NCBI RefSeq assembly: GCF_030068455.1
Contig: NZ_JAQOSQ010000005.1
Location: 1 to 64,000, forward strand
From: Roseofilum casamattae BLCC-M143
Lineage (GTDB): Bacteria; Cyanobacteriota; Cyanobacteriia; Cyanobacteriales; Desertifilaceae
Length of the DNA stretch: 64,000 nucleotides
Reading direction: 5' to 3'
Shown here piece by piece: positions 17,886 to 26,036 of this stretch. Position numbers and translations under genes: made by a program. A model generated the notes under the pieces. It had not been told where the DNA came from, searched no databases, and saw nothing but the letters and a program-made list of their open reading frames with translations. Each line of letters begins with the position of its first letter. The first letter of the stretch is position 1.

Positions 17886-19327
17886 TGGCAACCGCAACCC
17901 TAGCTGATGGCAGCAGCCTTGAATATATCCCCGATCTTATCGGCGAAGGCGCAATGAAGGAAGTCTACTTTACCGCCGATAAATCTTCCGTCATTTGCTT
18001 TTATAAAGACCCCAACGCCGGTTCTGACCCAGATCGCCACAAACGTCTAGACTATATTCTGACTCAGTATAATCCAACTCTCGATCCAGACACCGGGGAC
18101 TATTTTCAACAACTCTTTTGCTGGCTAACCGCGATCGTCGTCCAACCCAGATTAGGAATAGTTACTCCTGCTTATCCAGCCAATTATTTCTTTAGCAGCG
18201 GTAACTTTACCGGAAAAGAAAAAGAAAGTACCTGGTTTGTCAGTTCTAAACTTCGCAGTATCCTTCCCGAAGACGAACGAGGTTTATGGATTAACTATTT
18301 CCAAATTTGTTTGCGCCTGACTCGCGCTATTCGCCGAATGCATAGCGCCGGATTAGCACATTCCGATCTCTCCAATAAAAACGTATTAATCGATCCAAAA
18401 CAAGGTCAATGTTTAGTCATCGATATCGACTCTTTAGTCGTTCCCGATCTCTTCCCTCCCGATGTCTTAGGAACCCGAGGATATATCGCGCCAGATGTTC
18501 TCTCAACCCTCCATCTTCCCCTCGATAATCCTAACCGCAAACATCCTTGTGTCGCCACCGACCAACATGCGCTTGCCGTCTTACTCTACCAATATCTCAC
18601 GAGCAGACATCCCCTACAAGGACCGAAGACTTATCCTGCTGCTTCTGGGGAAGAACAAGAACGGTTAGAAATGGGAAAAAAAGCACTCTTTATCGAACAT
18701 CCTACCGATACTTCTAACCAGCCAAAAGACTTGCAGTTTTCTTCGTACAGGTTGCTCGGTTCTGACCTGAGTAAGTTATTCCAAAGAGCCTTTATTCAAG
18801 GATTACATTCTCCCAACGAACGACCGACAGCGCGAGAATGGGAAAAAGCCTTAGTCAAAACTTGGGATTTATTCTATCCTTGCGCCAATAACTTTTGCTC
18901 CAGTCATTGGTTTATTCTGCACGATCGCGATCGCGTAGAATGTCCGTTCTGCGGCTCTAAACCCAAGGGAACTATTCCCATTTTACGCCTGCGCAAACAA
19001 AGTCGTCCCGGACAATGGACGCTTGATGGTAAGTTAGTTGTCTACCATAATCTGTATCTCTTTCAATGGCACGCCTTCGATAATATTTTCCCCGGCGAAA
19101 CTGCAGACAAAACCCCGCAAGCGTATTTCGTTTTTTTTCAAGATAAATGGTTGCTGATTAACCAGAATCTGACGTCGTTAACCTCTCCCGCAGGTCATCC
19201 CGTCGCTCCCAGTCCCGAACTGGGAAAACCCGGACAAGCGATCGAACTTAAAGAAGGAATAACCTTCCAACTCTCGCAAGAGCCTCATGGTAGAATGGTG
19301 GAAGTCGAGATGCTGAAGTTATCCTAA
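17885..19327 (+). CDS. divergent Ser/Thr kinase with C-terminal zinc ribbon (YegI-like)
   Basis: The 480-residue protein has a kinase fold. It shows the glycine loop LIGEGAMKEVY, a probable ATP lysine in ICFYKDP, the catalytic loop HSDLSNKNVLI (about 159-169) and DID in place of DFG (VIDIDSLVVPD). An activation-loop end GTRGYIAPDVL and a helical C-lobe follow. A zinc ribbon comes after the kinase, with paired cysteines in CANNFC and ECPFCG (about 338-360), then a beta-rich tail resembling an FHA-like or beta-sandwich domain, which is uncertain. It is the third gene of the TerY-P-like triad and overlaps the PP2C gene by one base. Confidence 0.87.
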   Translation: MATATLADGSSLEYIPDLIGEGAMKEVYFTADKSSVICFYKDPNAGSDPDRHKRLDYILTQYNPTLDPDTGDYFQQLFCWLTAIVVQPRLGIVTPAYPANYFFSSGNFTGKEKESTWFVSSKLRSILPEDERGLWINYFQICLRLTRAIRRMHSAGLAHSDLSNKNVLIDPKQGQCLVIDIDSLVVPDLFPPDVLGTRGYIAPDVLSTLHLPLDNPNRKHPCVATDQHALAVLLYQYLTSRHPLQGPKTYPAASGEEQERLEMGKKALFIEHPTDTSNQPKDLQFSSYRLLGSDLSKLFQRAFIQGLHSPNERPTAREWEKALVKTWDLFYPCANNFCSSHWFILHDRDRVECPFCGSKPKGTIPILRLRKQSRPGQWTLDGKLVVYHNLYLFQWHAFDNIFPGETADKTPQAYFVFFQDKWLLINQNLTSLTSPAGHPVAPSPELGKPGQAIELKEGITFQLSQEPHGRMVEVEMLKLS

Positions 19328-19418
19328 CCAAAGATAAGGCGATCGCATACAACTGTTTCATTAAGTCATAGTTTTTGAATTTTGACTTCAACAACCTGTC
19401 ATTGAGTGAAAATGCCCT

Positions 19419-20732
19419 ATGCTGAAATTTATCCAACAGGTTATTCGCTATTTTTTTCAATCGAGTAAGAGTACGATAGAAGAACCTAATGTACCCGCGA
19501 ATTTAGAGGTTACGATAAAACCGTCTATCCCGGAAGAATTTGACAGCGATGAAAGCAATGAATCGGAAAAAAATGCGATCGCTCGCCCTTCCTCCTCCTT
19601 AAAAACTATCTCTCTGCAAGAACAAATCGATACCAAATCCTCCGCCACCCTAACCTTACAACTATCCAACCAAGAATATGCCGGCCCGATAACCATAAAT
19701 AGTCCCCTACTCTTAGACGGTCGAGGATCGACAATTTGGGCCCGTCAAGGACCGGTAGTGTCGATTAATTCCGAGAATGTCAGGTTATCCAATCTGAGAA
19801 TAGAAATAACCGGCAACGAACAAACAGAAAATCCAAAGGAACGTTATGCAATTTTCATTGGAGGACAACACAATATTCAGCTCGACAATGTTGAAGTACG
19901 AGGCGAAGTTATGGGTGTATTAGGCGAAGAAGGAAAATGGAACTATCCTCAGAGTTTGCATTTAGGAAAACTGGCTTACGGTCGCGAATACGATCTCTGC
20001 TTGCGCCTAATTGTCCCAGTCAATTGTACCATTGACTCCGATATCTCCGCATTAGACCTGCAACCGCGTCACCTGCAAGCAGGACCCAACGAAATTCAGC
20101 TACACGTCGAACGACTTCCCGCAGATACTTTAATTAATGGCAATATTTTTCTGGTTTCCAGCTCCCTCAAACGCCGCATTACGTTCAATGCCTCTATTGT
20201 TTCTTCCAAGGAAATAAGAGAACCGGAAAACCCAATTTGGCAACCCGAGGATTGGTCGAGTATTCTCGCCAGTCAATCTTCCTTCGTCGAACCAGAAGTG
20301 ACTGCGCCAGCCATACCATTACCCGTACCAGAAATTAGTTCTATTCCGAATAAAAATAAGGAGAACCAACCAACACAAACGACTATTCAACCCCAAGAAA
20401 AAGTAGCAGAAATACAGCGCAAAATTGGTCGCGGAGAACGTCCCAATGAAACCCTATTTTCACCGAACGTTGCAATTCACTCCGATCGCAAAAACCCCAT
20501 CTCTACAGCATACTCGTTAGGCGACGCCTTCTCCACGCCTTATCTAGAAGCTAACACAGATAACAATGAAAGCGATCGCCAAACTGACTCATCCCAACCC
20601 TATCAACTCGGAACCGCCTTCAACGCGCCACCAACCGCCAAATCATCCGCAGATGAGAAGACATCATCGCCAAAAGAGAAATCCATAAATCCCCTCTTTC
20701 AAACTCCCGATCGCGCCAACGGCAAAACCTAG
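19419..20732 (+). CDS. beta-helix-like protein closing the triad cassette
   Basis: I do not recognise a named family for this 437-residue protein. Residues of about 65-165 look like a short right-handed beta-helix (GPITINSPLLLDGRGSTIWA, NVRLSNLRIEITG, NIQLDNVEVRGEVMG). About 170-275 form a probable beta-sandwich. The rest is low-complexity and Pro/Ser-rich, with a repeated short motif (YSLGDAFSTP and YQLGTAFNAP). It begins 91 bp after the kinase on the same strand. The repeats could be docking or phosphorylation sites for the kinase/phosphatase pair, which is inference. Confidence 0.65.
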   Translation: MLKFIQQVIRYFFQSSKSTIEEPNVPANLEVTIKPSIPEEFDSDESNESEKNAIARPSSSLKTISLQEQIDTKSSATLTLQLSNQEYAGPITINSPLLLDGRGSTIWARQGPVVSINSENVRLSNLRIEITGNEQTENPKERYAIFIGGQHNIQLDNVEVRGEVMGVLGEEGKWNYPQSLHLGKLAYGREYDLCLRLIVPVNCTIDSDISALDLQPRHLQAGPNEIQLHVERLPADTLINGNIFLVSSSLKRRITFNASIVSSKEIREPENPIWQPEDWSSILASQSSFVEPEVTAPAIPLPVPEISSIPNKNKENQPTQTTIQPQEKVAEIQRKIGRGERPNETLFSPNVAIHSDRKNPISTAYSLGDAFSTPYLEANTDNNESDRQTDSSQPYQLGTAFNAPPTAKSSADEKTSSPKEKSINPLFQTPDRANGKT

Positions 20733-20749
20733 AAAACCAACCGTAATTA

Positions 20750-20758
20750 TGCTAAAAT
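20750..20758 (+). promoter_or_regulatory. extended -10 promoter of rpsN
   Basis: TGCTAAAAT (TG-n-TAAAAT) lies 42 bp before the rpsN ATG, just after the end of the beta-helix gene. Confidence 0.6.
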
Positions 20759-20800
20759 AAGAAATTGTGTCTTTTCATTCAAGAGGTCAATCAACCACCC

Positions 20801-21103
20801 ATGGCTAAGAAGGGTACAATCGAGCGAGAGAAGAAGCGCCAGCGTCTCGTCCAAAAATATGCTCAGAAGCGCCAAGACTTGCTCGAGCAATTCCGGAAAG
20901 CGGAAGATTTCGGAGAGAAATTTGAACTCCACCGCCAAATCCAACAGCTTCCGCGCAACAGCGCTCCCAGTCGCCTGCGCAACCGTTGCTGGGCAACCGG
21001 CCGTCCCAGAGGATACTACCGCGACTTTGGCTTATCTCGCCACGTCATCCGCGAAATGGCCCACGAAGGTCTACTGCCTGGAGTGGTTAAATCCAGTTGG
21101 TAG
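20801..21103 (+). CDS. rpsN: 30S ribosomal protein S14
   Basis: S14 binds the 3' major domain of 16S rRNA in the small-subunit head. From ATG 20801 the product has the usual 100 residues and reads [20 protein letters not shown]. The family signature [20 protein letters not shown] is present. It is the long form without the zinc-binding CxxC pairs. An earlier in-frame start would add a non-conserved leader. A 9-bp hairpin follows the gene. Confidence 0.97.
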   Translation: MAKKGTIEREKKRQRLVQKYAQKRQDLLEQFRKAEDFGEKFELHRQIQQLPRNSAPSRLRNRCWATGRPRGYYRDFGLSRHVIREMAHEGLLPGVVKSSW

Positions 21104-21110
21104 CAGAGCA

Positions 21111-21133
21111 TAGGGATTGGGTGACAATCCCTA
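21111..21133. terminator. hairpin between rpsN and the convergent small gene
   Basis: TAGGGATTG (21111-21119) pairs perfectly with CAATCCCTA (21125-21133) around GGTGA. It overlaps the stop codon of the minus-strand gene and could end transcription from both sides. No U-tract is visible. Confidence 0.6.
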
Positions 21134-21463
21134 ACCCTGGCCGCAACAGGTGTCAATGCCTAGACTTTGCAAAAGTAAATCGCTGACGGCATTGGCGATC
21201 GCAAACTCCCCATAAAAGCTTTCAGAAAAATCAAATCCTTTCATTTCCACCACAATTGCGATCGTCAGCGAACCCAAATCCGTTTCCCCTTCCAAACGAT
21301 GGCGGACAAATACTTGGGACGCTCGCTTTGCAATCTCCAGATTAGCAGGCTCCGGAAGAAACTCGCGATCGAGCCACTGGTGTAGAGCATCTTGCAACCA
21401 TTCTCCCTCCTGTTCCGGAGATGCAGCCAATGGCAAGGTAATCGCTTGAATCGGTTCAGTCAT
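21131..21463 (-). CDS. small conserved cyanobacterial protein, unknown function
   Basis: The 110-residue protein is acidic and has no signal peptide or membrane helix. It reads as a helix ([37 protein letters not shown]), then beta strands ([16 protein letters not shown]), a further helix and a C-terminal CCGQG. I recall similar cyanobacterial hypotheticals but no function. It sits between rpsN and aat, divergent from aat with a 53-bp gap. The terminal Cys pair could bind metal, which is speculation. Confidence 0.65.
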   Translation of the reverse strand: MTEPIQAITLPLAASPEQEGEWLQDALHQWLDREFLPEPANLEIAKRASQVFVRHRLEGETDLGSLTIAIVVEMKGFDFSESFYGEFAIANAVSDLLLQSLGIDTCCGQG

Positions 21464-21516
21464 GGGATAGATCGGGAATTCAGTGTACCCTAAGATTAAG
21501 TCAATTATGGCAGCAT

Positions 21517-22113
21517 ATGATGGAGTATGATATCCCCCTCATTATCGAAGGGTATCGTAAAGGCTTATTTCTCATGGCCGACGACGATGATGATGAAGAC
21601 GGATTGTCGAGCCTGGGATGGTATTCCAGCACAGCTCGCACTCTCATTCCCCTAGACGAGCGATTTCGCTATCCTAAATCGTTAAAACGAGTTTTGAATC
21701 AAAATCGGTTTTCGCCAGCCATCAACCGCGATTTTGCCGGGGTAGTCGAAGGTTGTGCCGATCGCCAAAGCACCTGGATTTCTCGCGAACTAAAACAGAT
21801 CTACTTGGCTCTGCACCGTGCCGGCTGGGCCCATAGCTTCGAGACCTGGCAAAATGATACCCTAGCAGGCGGGATCTTGGGCATTGCCATCGGCGGGATA
21901 TTTATCGGCGAATCCATGTTCTTTCGCATTCCCGACGGCTCAAAAGTCGCCATGGTGAAACTCGTCGAACACTTGCGCGATCGCAATTTCCTGCTCTTCG
22001 ACGCCCAAATGATGAATCCCCACCTAGCTCGCTTTGGAGCCTACGATATCGGTAACGATGAGTATCAGCACTTACTGCACAAAGCACTCCATCAACCTTG
22101 TTCCTTCATTTAG
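21517..22113 (+). CDS. aat: leucyl/phenylalanyl-tRNA-protein transferase
   Basis: Aat moves Leu or Phe from aminoacyl-tRNA to the N-terminus of proteins with basic N-termini, marking them for ClpS/ClpAP degradation (N-end rule). The 198-residue product has the family pattern: [10 protein letters not shown] near the start, [17 protein letters not shown]-like [44 protein letters not shown], and [16 protein letters not shown]. It starts at the first of two overlapping ATGs. An acidic run DDDDDED replaces the usual short loop near residue 22. Confidence 0.93.
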   Translation: MMEYDIPLIIEGYRKGLFLMADDDDDEDGLSSLGWYSSTARTLIPLDERFRYPKSLKRVLNQNRFSPAINRDFAGVVEGCADRQSTWISRELKQIYLALHRAGWAHSFETWQNDTLAGGILGIAIGGIFIGESMFFRIPDGSKVAMVKLVEHLRDRNFLLFDAQMMNPHLARFGAYDIGNDEYQHLLHKALHQPCSFI

Positions 22114-22135
22114 CTTAAATCGGTCTCGACTCCAA

Positions 22136-23017
22136 TTACCGACAACCAACGCGGCGCAACCCCAACCATCCACCCAAACTTCCCACCAATAGACCAAACG
22201 TCAGTAATAAAAAAAATAAAGTAGCAGCATTCGTATACAGTCCCCAATCCGCAGACGGCAAAAACGTTAAGCCATCGCCCAATAACTTGAGCGCCGATCG
22301 CAAAACGCCCTCAACCATCGCCCAAGCGATCGCCGCACCAATCGCGCCCAGTATTGTTCCCTGCATCAAAAACGGTAATTGTACGGACAAAGAACTCGCC
22401 CCGACTAAATGCATAATCTCGATTTCTCGGCGGCGAGATGCCACAATCAACTCAATCGTTGTCGTCATCACTGCGATCGCGCTCAACATCAACACCATCA
22501 CAATTCCCAGACTCAGCATCCGCAACCCCTGATTCATCTCCGATAGCAATGCCAAAGCCGTTTCGCCATAGATGGCCTCATCCACTCCCGGAAGTCCCTC
22601 CAACTGCGGAATCAACCCGCGCAAACTCTCCACTGAATCTGCCCGCACCCGCAACTCATCCACCAAAGGATTGCTCGGTAAAATCTCGGTGGCTAATTCT
22701 ACAGAATTAAGACCCAACTCCTGCACTAACTCCATCCAAGCCTCTTGCTTAGACACCGCTTTCACCGCAACCACCCCCGGCAGATCCCGAACTGTTCCTA
22801 ACAACGGAGCAGCCGAACGATCCGGCTGTAAATAAACCGTAGCTTGTAACTGATTGCCAAACTGATTGACAACTCCTTCCAACTGCCAAGCCACCTGCCA
22901 ACTTAACCCAAACAAAAATAACAATACCGTTACCGTAGCGATCGCGGCCCAATTCATCCATCCCCCGCGCCGCAACCCCAACAAAACCTCACTCCACAAA
23001 TAGCGCAACTTCATCAT
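22136..23017 (-). CDS. ftsX: cell division protein FtsX
   Basis: FtsX is the membrane part of FtsEX, an ABC-like machine that activates cell-wall hydrolases at the septum. The 293-residue protein has the expected four helices: one near the start (about 19-42), then a large extracytoplasmic loop containing the ATVYLQPDRS and GVVAVKAVSKQEAWMEL segments, then three helices near the C-terminus. The family block SRRREIEIMHLVGAS follows the second helix. The ftsE ATPase is not adjacent on either side. Confidence 0.92.
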   Translation of the reverse strand: MMKLRYLWSEVLLGLRRGGWMNWAAIATVTVLLFLFGLSWQVAWQLEGVVNQFGNQLQATVYLQPDRSAAPLLGTVRDLPGVVAVKAVSKQEAWMELVQELGLNSVELATEILPSNPLVDELRVRADSVESLRGLIPQLEGLPGVDEAIYGETALALLSEMNQGLRMLSLGIVMVLMLSAIAVMTTTIELIVASRRREIEIMHLVGASSLSVQLPFLMQGTILGAIGAAIAWAMVEGVLRSALKLLGDGLTFLPSADWGLYTNAATLFFLLLTFGLLVGSLGGWLGLRRVGCR

Positions 23018-23292
23018 TCCTTTACATTTCCTCTTGACTCCCCATGGTTTTGAAAATTAACATAAACCTGCTATGTTATGACCGAAGATCGTGTAAATGC
23101 CCGTCCTGACAGGGTAGCGCGCCTCCAATACCAAACGATCGACAGACCGCATATTTCCGGAAACCCGGACGGCGATCGTGTTGATGGGGGGAGGCGATCT
23201 TAGAATAAGGAGTCGGGGCAAACCACTTCCTGGGGTTTTCAGGGAGTTGCCATCATAAAATCAACAATTCCTAACGGTGAGGTAGTGAACAC
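23018..23292. other. 275-bp leader between ftsX and the first RTX gene
   Basis: This region separates two divergent genes. On the plus strand it has a possible 41-codon frame (23078-23203) with no recognisable product, and AGAAT text near 23200 that could be part of a -10. I see no known riboswitch motif. Confidence 0.4.
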
Positions 23293-25608
23293 ATGTCAAC
23301 AATTCCGATTTTTGGAACCTCTGGTGCAGACAACCTATTCGGTAGTCTAGGTCCCGATAGCATCCTTGCCTTCCAAGGCAATGATTTTGTCTCTGCTCTA
23401 ACCGGTAATGATAGCGTCAGAGGAGGAATGGACAATGATAGCCTCAGAGGAGGGATGGGTAATGACACTCTCTTGGGCGACCTAGGCAACGACACGGTTA
23501 GCGGCGACATCGGCAACGACAGCGTTCGTGGAGGCTCCGGTGACGACTCCCTACTTGGCAATCAAAACAACGACCTTCTCTTCGGAGATATGGGTAACGA
23601 CACCCTCCATGGAGGAATGAACGATGATACTCTCTATGGCGGACAAGGCGCAGACTCTCTCCTAGGCGAGTTAGGAAACGATACATTATTCGGCGACCTC
23701 GGGCCGGATACCCTCACCGGAGGTGCCAGTCGCGATATCTTTGTCCTTGCCAATAGCAACCTAGCCGGCCAACTGCCAACCACAGGAGGACCGCAGAAAG
23801 TTGATGCTGACATTATCACAGACTTCAGCGATGGCTTAGACTTAATCGGACTGCAAGGAGGATTGCAATTTAGTCAACTGTCCTTCTTTGCCGACACCAT
23901 TGTCTACGGCAACGGAACATCGGTGTCTGGAACCATGATTCAAGACCAAGCCACCGGTAACTTCCTGGCATTGCTCCAAGGCATTAATCCCGCTCAACTC
24001 ACCACAGATGACTTTACCCTAGATCTGGTGAACCCCATCACCGGAGGAACCCCAACCCCAACTCCAACTCCCACGCCAACGCCAACGCCAACCCCCACTC
24101 CCACACCAGTTGCCTCGACCATTACCCTAGAGTTAACCGATGGAGTGGCAGCCGAACCGGGAGCGAATCCGGCGACACAAAATAATACGGCGACATTCAC
24201 AGTTACGCGAACTGGAGGCAGTACCGCAGCAGCACTGACAGTTAACTATACGATCGCTGGAACTGCAATCAATGGTACTGACTACCAAGCCATTACCAAT
24301 AGCGTGACCATTCCTGCCGGGCAAACCCAAGCGACAATTACCATTACCCCTACCGATGATTTCATCCAGGAGAACAACGAAGATATCTCCATCACTCTAC
24401 AGAACAGCGGCTTCTACATCGTGGGTACGACCGATACCCTGACCGCCACTATCTACGACAACGATCTAGTTTATGTTGCCCCAGCTTACGCCACTGATGG
24501 AGATACAGTAGAAGGTGGTCGAGCTGTTGTCGGTCTCAATGCCTTCGATACCTTGTCCGAGGGCGTTACCCTGCTCGGTCTTAACTCCGGACAAGAGGCT
24601 AGTCCTGCCCAAGTCATCGTCCGCGCTGGAACCTATGCAGAATTAGTTGATATTGGTAGACCAATAACTGTGACTGGCGATACTGGAGCCATCATTGGAG
24701 GAGGAACGGCTTCCGGAATCGAGATTACAAACAATGCTGGTTTGGGGGCGACAGTTATCCAAGGACTGACCTTTAATAATACCATCAGCGGAAATGGACT
24801 CGGCGCCATTGTTATCGATCCAGATGGAATAGGTTCGGGAATTAATACCACCATTCAGAATAATACCTTCCAAAATATTGCTTCTGGTAGTGCTATTTTT
24901 GAAGTCTTTAACACCAATGCACCTGGTGGTGGTATGGCAACCGATAACTTGACGATCTCTGGCAACACCTTTAACAATATTACTGCTGCCAACCAAGATG
25001 CGATTCGGATTCAGGGTGCGAGTAATGTCAACATCACCAATAATACGATCGATAGCGTGACGGGTGCTGGCGGTCGCGCTATTAATGTTGCGGGTCTGTT
25101 TGGCGGTACGGTGAACGGAACGGCAACGAGTAACTCGATTACGGGTAATACGATTAGCAACATCAATGAAGATGCCATTCAAATTGAAAATGGTTTGGCA
25201 GGAGCAGCAACAGGTGGTTTTGTTACTGGTAACTTGACTATTTCTAACAATACGATTACCAATGCTAATACCAGTGGTGCTGCCGCCCATGGAGGTATCT
25301 TATTCGATGGCTCGACTGGTTCTACCGGAGGTGTTGGCTTTGGTACGGGAATTGTGGTTTCCGGTAATACGGTGAGTACCTCCAATGTTGCCGCCTTGAT
25401 TATTGACAGCGACAGTTCTGGGTTAGCCAACATCAATGTCGGTACAGCTGGAACGGGTGGTAACAATGCTTTCGTTGGCGTTGCTGCAGGACAGTCTATT
25501 GTGAACAACACGGGAGAAACCCTAATTGCGATCGGAAACTTCAGCGACCTCGCTAGAACGACTGCACTAGTGGGAACTGATGTCACTGGTACAGTAACAC
25601 TCGCCTAA
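23293..25608 (+). CDS. secreted-type RTX, Calx-beta and beta-helix protein, first copy
   Basis: The 771-residue protein starts with tandem RTX nonapeptides (about 15-150, GNDSVRGGM, GNDTLLGDL, GNDTLHGGM), which bind calcium and fold after secretion. An F-x-L/T-x-D type cap (RDIFVLANS) ends them. A Pro-Thr linker (about 253-272) leads to a Calx-beta domain (about 275-390: FTVTRTGGSTAAALTVNYTIAGTA, TIPAGQTQATITITPTDD). Residues from about 410 form a right-handed beta-helix rich in NNTI-type turns. There is no N-terminal signal peptide, as expected for type I secretion. RTX at the N-terminus is unusual. A close paralog lies 428 bp downstream. Confidence 0.88.
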   Translation: MSTIPIFGTSGADNLFGSLGPDSILAFQGNDFVSALTGNDSVRGGMDNDSLRGGMGNDTLLGDLGNDTVSGDIGNDSVRGGSGDDSLLGNQNNDLLFGDMGNDTLHGGMNDDTLYGGQGADSLLGELGNDTLFGDLGPDTLTGGASRDIFVLANSNLAGQLPTTGGPQKVDADIITDFSDGLDLIGLQGGLQFSQLSFFADTIVYGNGTSVSGTMIQDQATGNFLALLQGINPAQLTTDDFTLDLVNPITGGTPTPTPTPTPTPTPTPTPTPVASTITLELTDGVAAEPGANPATQNNTATFTVTRTGGSTAAALTVNYTIAGTAINGTDYQAITNSVTIPAGQTQATITITPTDDFIQENNEDISITLQNSGFYIVGTTDTLTATIYDNDLVYVAPAYATDGDTVEGGRAVVGLNAFDTLSEGVTLLGLNSGQEASPAQVIVRAGTYAELVDIGRPITVTGDTGAIIGGGTASGIEITNNAGLGATVIQGLTFNNTISGNGLGAIVIDPDGIGSGINTTIQNNTFQNIASGSAIFEVFNTNAPGGGMATDNLTISGNTFNNITAANQDAIRIQGASNVNITNNTIDSVTGAGGRAINVAGLFGGTVNGTATSNSITGNTISNINEDAIQIENGLAGAATGGFVTGNLTISNNTITNANTSGAAAHGGILFDGSTGSTGGVGFGTGIVVSGNTVSTSNVAALIIDSDSSGLANINVGTAGTGGNNAFVGVAAGQSIVNNTGETLIAIGNFSDLARTTALVGTDVTGTVTLA
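24050..24107 (+). repeat. Pro-Thr linker microsatellite in the first RTX gene
   Basis: Tandem CCAACN/CCCACN hexamers encode about 20 alternating Thr-Pro residues between the RTX block and the Calx-beta domain. Confidence 0.9.
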
Positions 25609-25628
25609 TCTCCTCTCTGTATTATTTG

Positions 25629-25664
25629 GTCGAGCGGGTGTACGATTAACGCACCCGACTCGAC
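25629..25664 (+). terminator. hairpin after the first RTX gene
   Basis: GTCGAGCGGGTG (25629-25640) pairs with CACCCG-A-CTCGAC (25652-25664), a 12-bp stem with one bulged A and an 11-nt loop. No U-tract follows. It lies 20 bp after the RTX stop codon. Confidence 0.65.
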
Positions 25665-25711
25665 TATTGCAAAATCTAAAATAGGGACTCATAGAAGGAT
25701 AGCGATCGCCA

Positions 25712-25957
25712 ATGAATATTGTCTTAACTCCAGACCAACAAAAATTTATTGAATCTCAGATCGATAAAGGGAGATATGGCAATAGCCAAGAGATTGTCGA
25801 TCGCGCTTTGCAACTCTTGGAAATACAAGAACGAGAGTACGAACAATGGGTGGACGAAACTCGACAGAAAGTCATGCGTGGAATCGAGCAACTGGAAAAG
25901 GGCGAAAAAGTTGATGGAGAAATTGTCGTTGCGCGGTTGCAAGATAAGCTAAATTAA
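25712..25957 (+). CDS. ParD-like antitoxin without its toxin gene
   Basis: The 81-residue protein reads as a ribbon-helix-helix antitoxin of the ParD/CC2985 group. It has an N-terminal strand MNIVLTPDQQKFIESQIDKGRYGNSQEIVDRALQLLE, then a charged toxin-binding helix (EREYEQWVDETRQKVMRGIEQLEKGE). ParD normally neutralises ParE, a gyrase inhibitor encoded directly downstream. Here the downstream frame stops after 12 codons and the next gene is an RTX protein. It is either orphaned or works with a distant toxin. Confidence 0.85.
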   Translation: MNIVLTPDQQKFIESQIDKGRYGNSQEIVDRALQLLEIQEREYEQWVDETRQKVMRGIEQLEKGEKVDGEIVVARLQDKLN

Positions 25958-25968
25958 GTTCCCCGACC

Positions 25969-26007
25969 ATGAAATACATGACATCCTGCCAGATTCGGCT
26001 AAAATAA
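25969..26007 (+). pseudogene. possible remnant of the parE start
   Basis: An ATG 11 bp after parD opens MKYMTSCQIRLK and then stops at TAA 26005-26007. ParE proteins often start with a short Lys-Tyr-type strand of similar character, so this may be the first codons of a deleted toxin gene. The match is short and could be chance. Confidence 0.2.
26000..26005 (+). promoter_or_regulatory. -10 box candidate for the second RTX gene
   Basis: TAAAAT lies 31 bp before the ATG at 26037, followed by a GAGG ribosome site (26023-26026). Confidence 0.45.
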
Positions 26008-26036
26008 GCGAGTGGTTCGGGTGAGGAAAGGCACTC

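Noticed and set aside
24050-24107. Short direct repeats that could suggest a CRISPR array
   Set aside because: The repeats are 6-bp codon-level units in frame with a Pro-Thr linker and have no spacers.
24643-25290. 215-codon minus-strand frame opposite the first RTX gene
   Set aside because: It is antisense to a clear beta-helix coding frame, and its composition (Thr/Asn/Ile-rich) mirrors the repeat. No ribosome site is visible.
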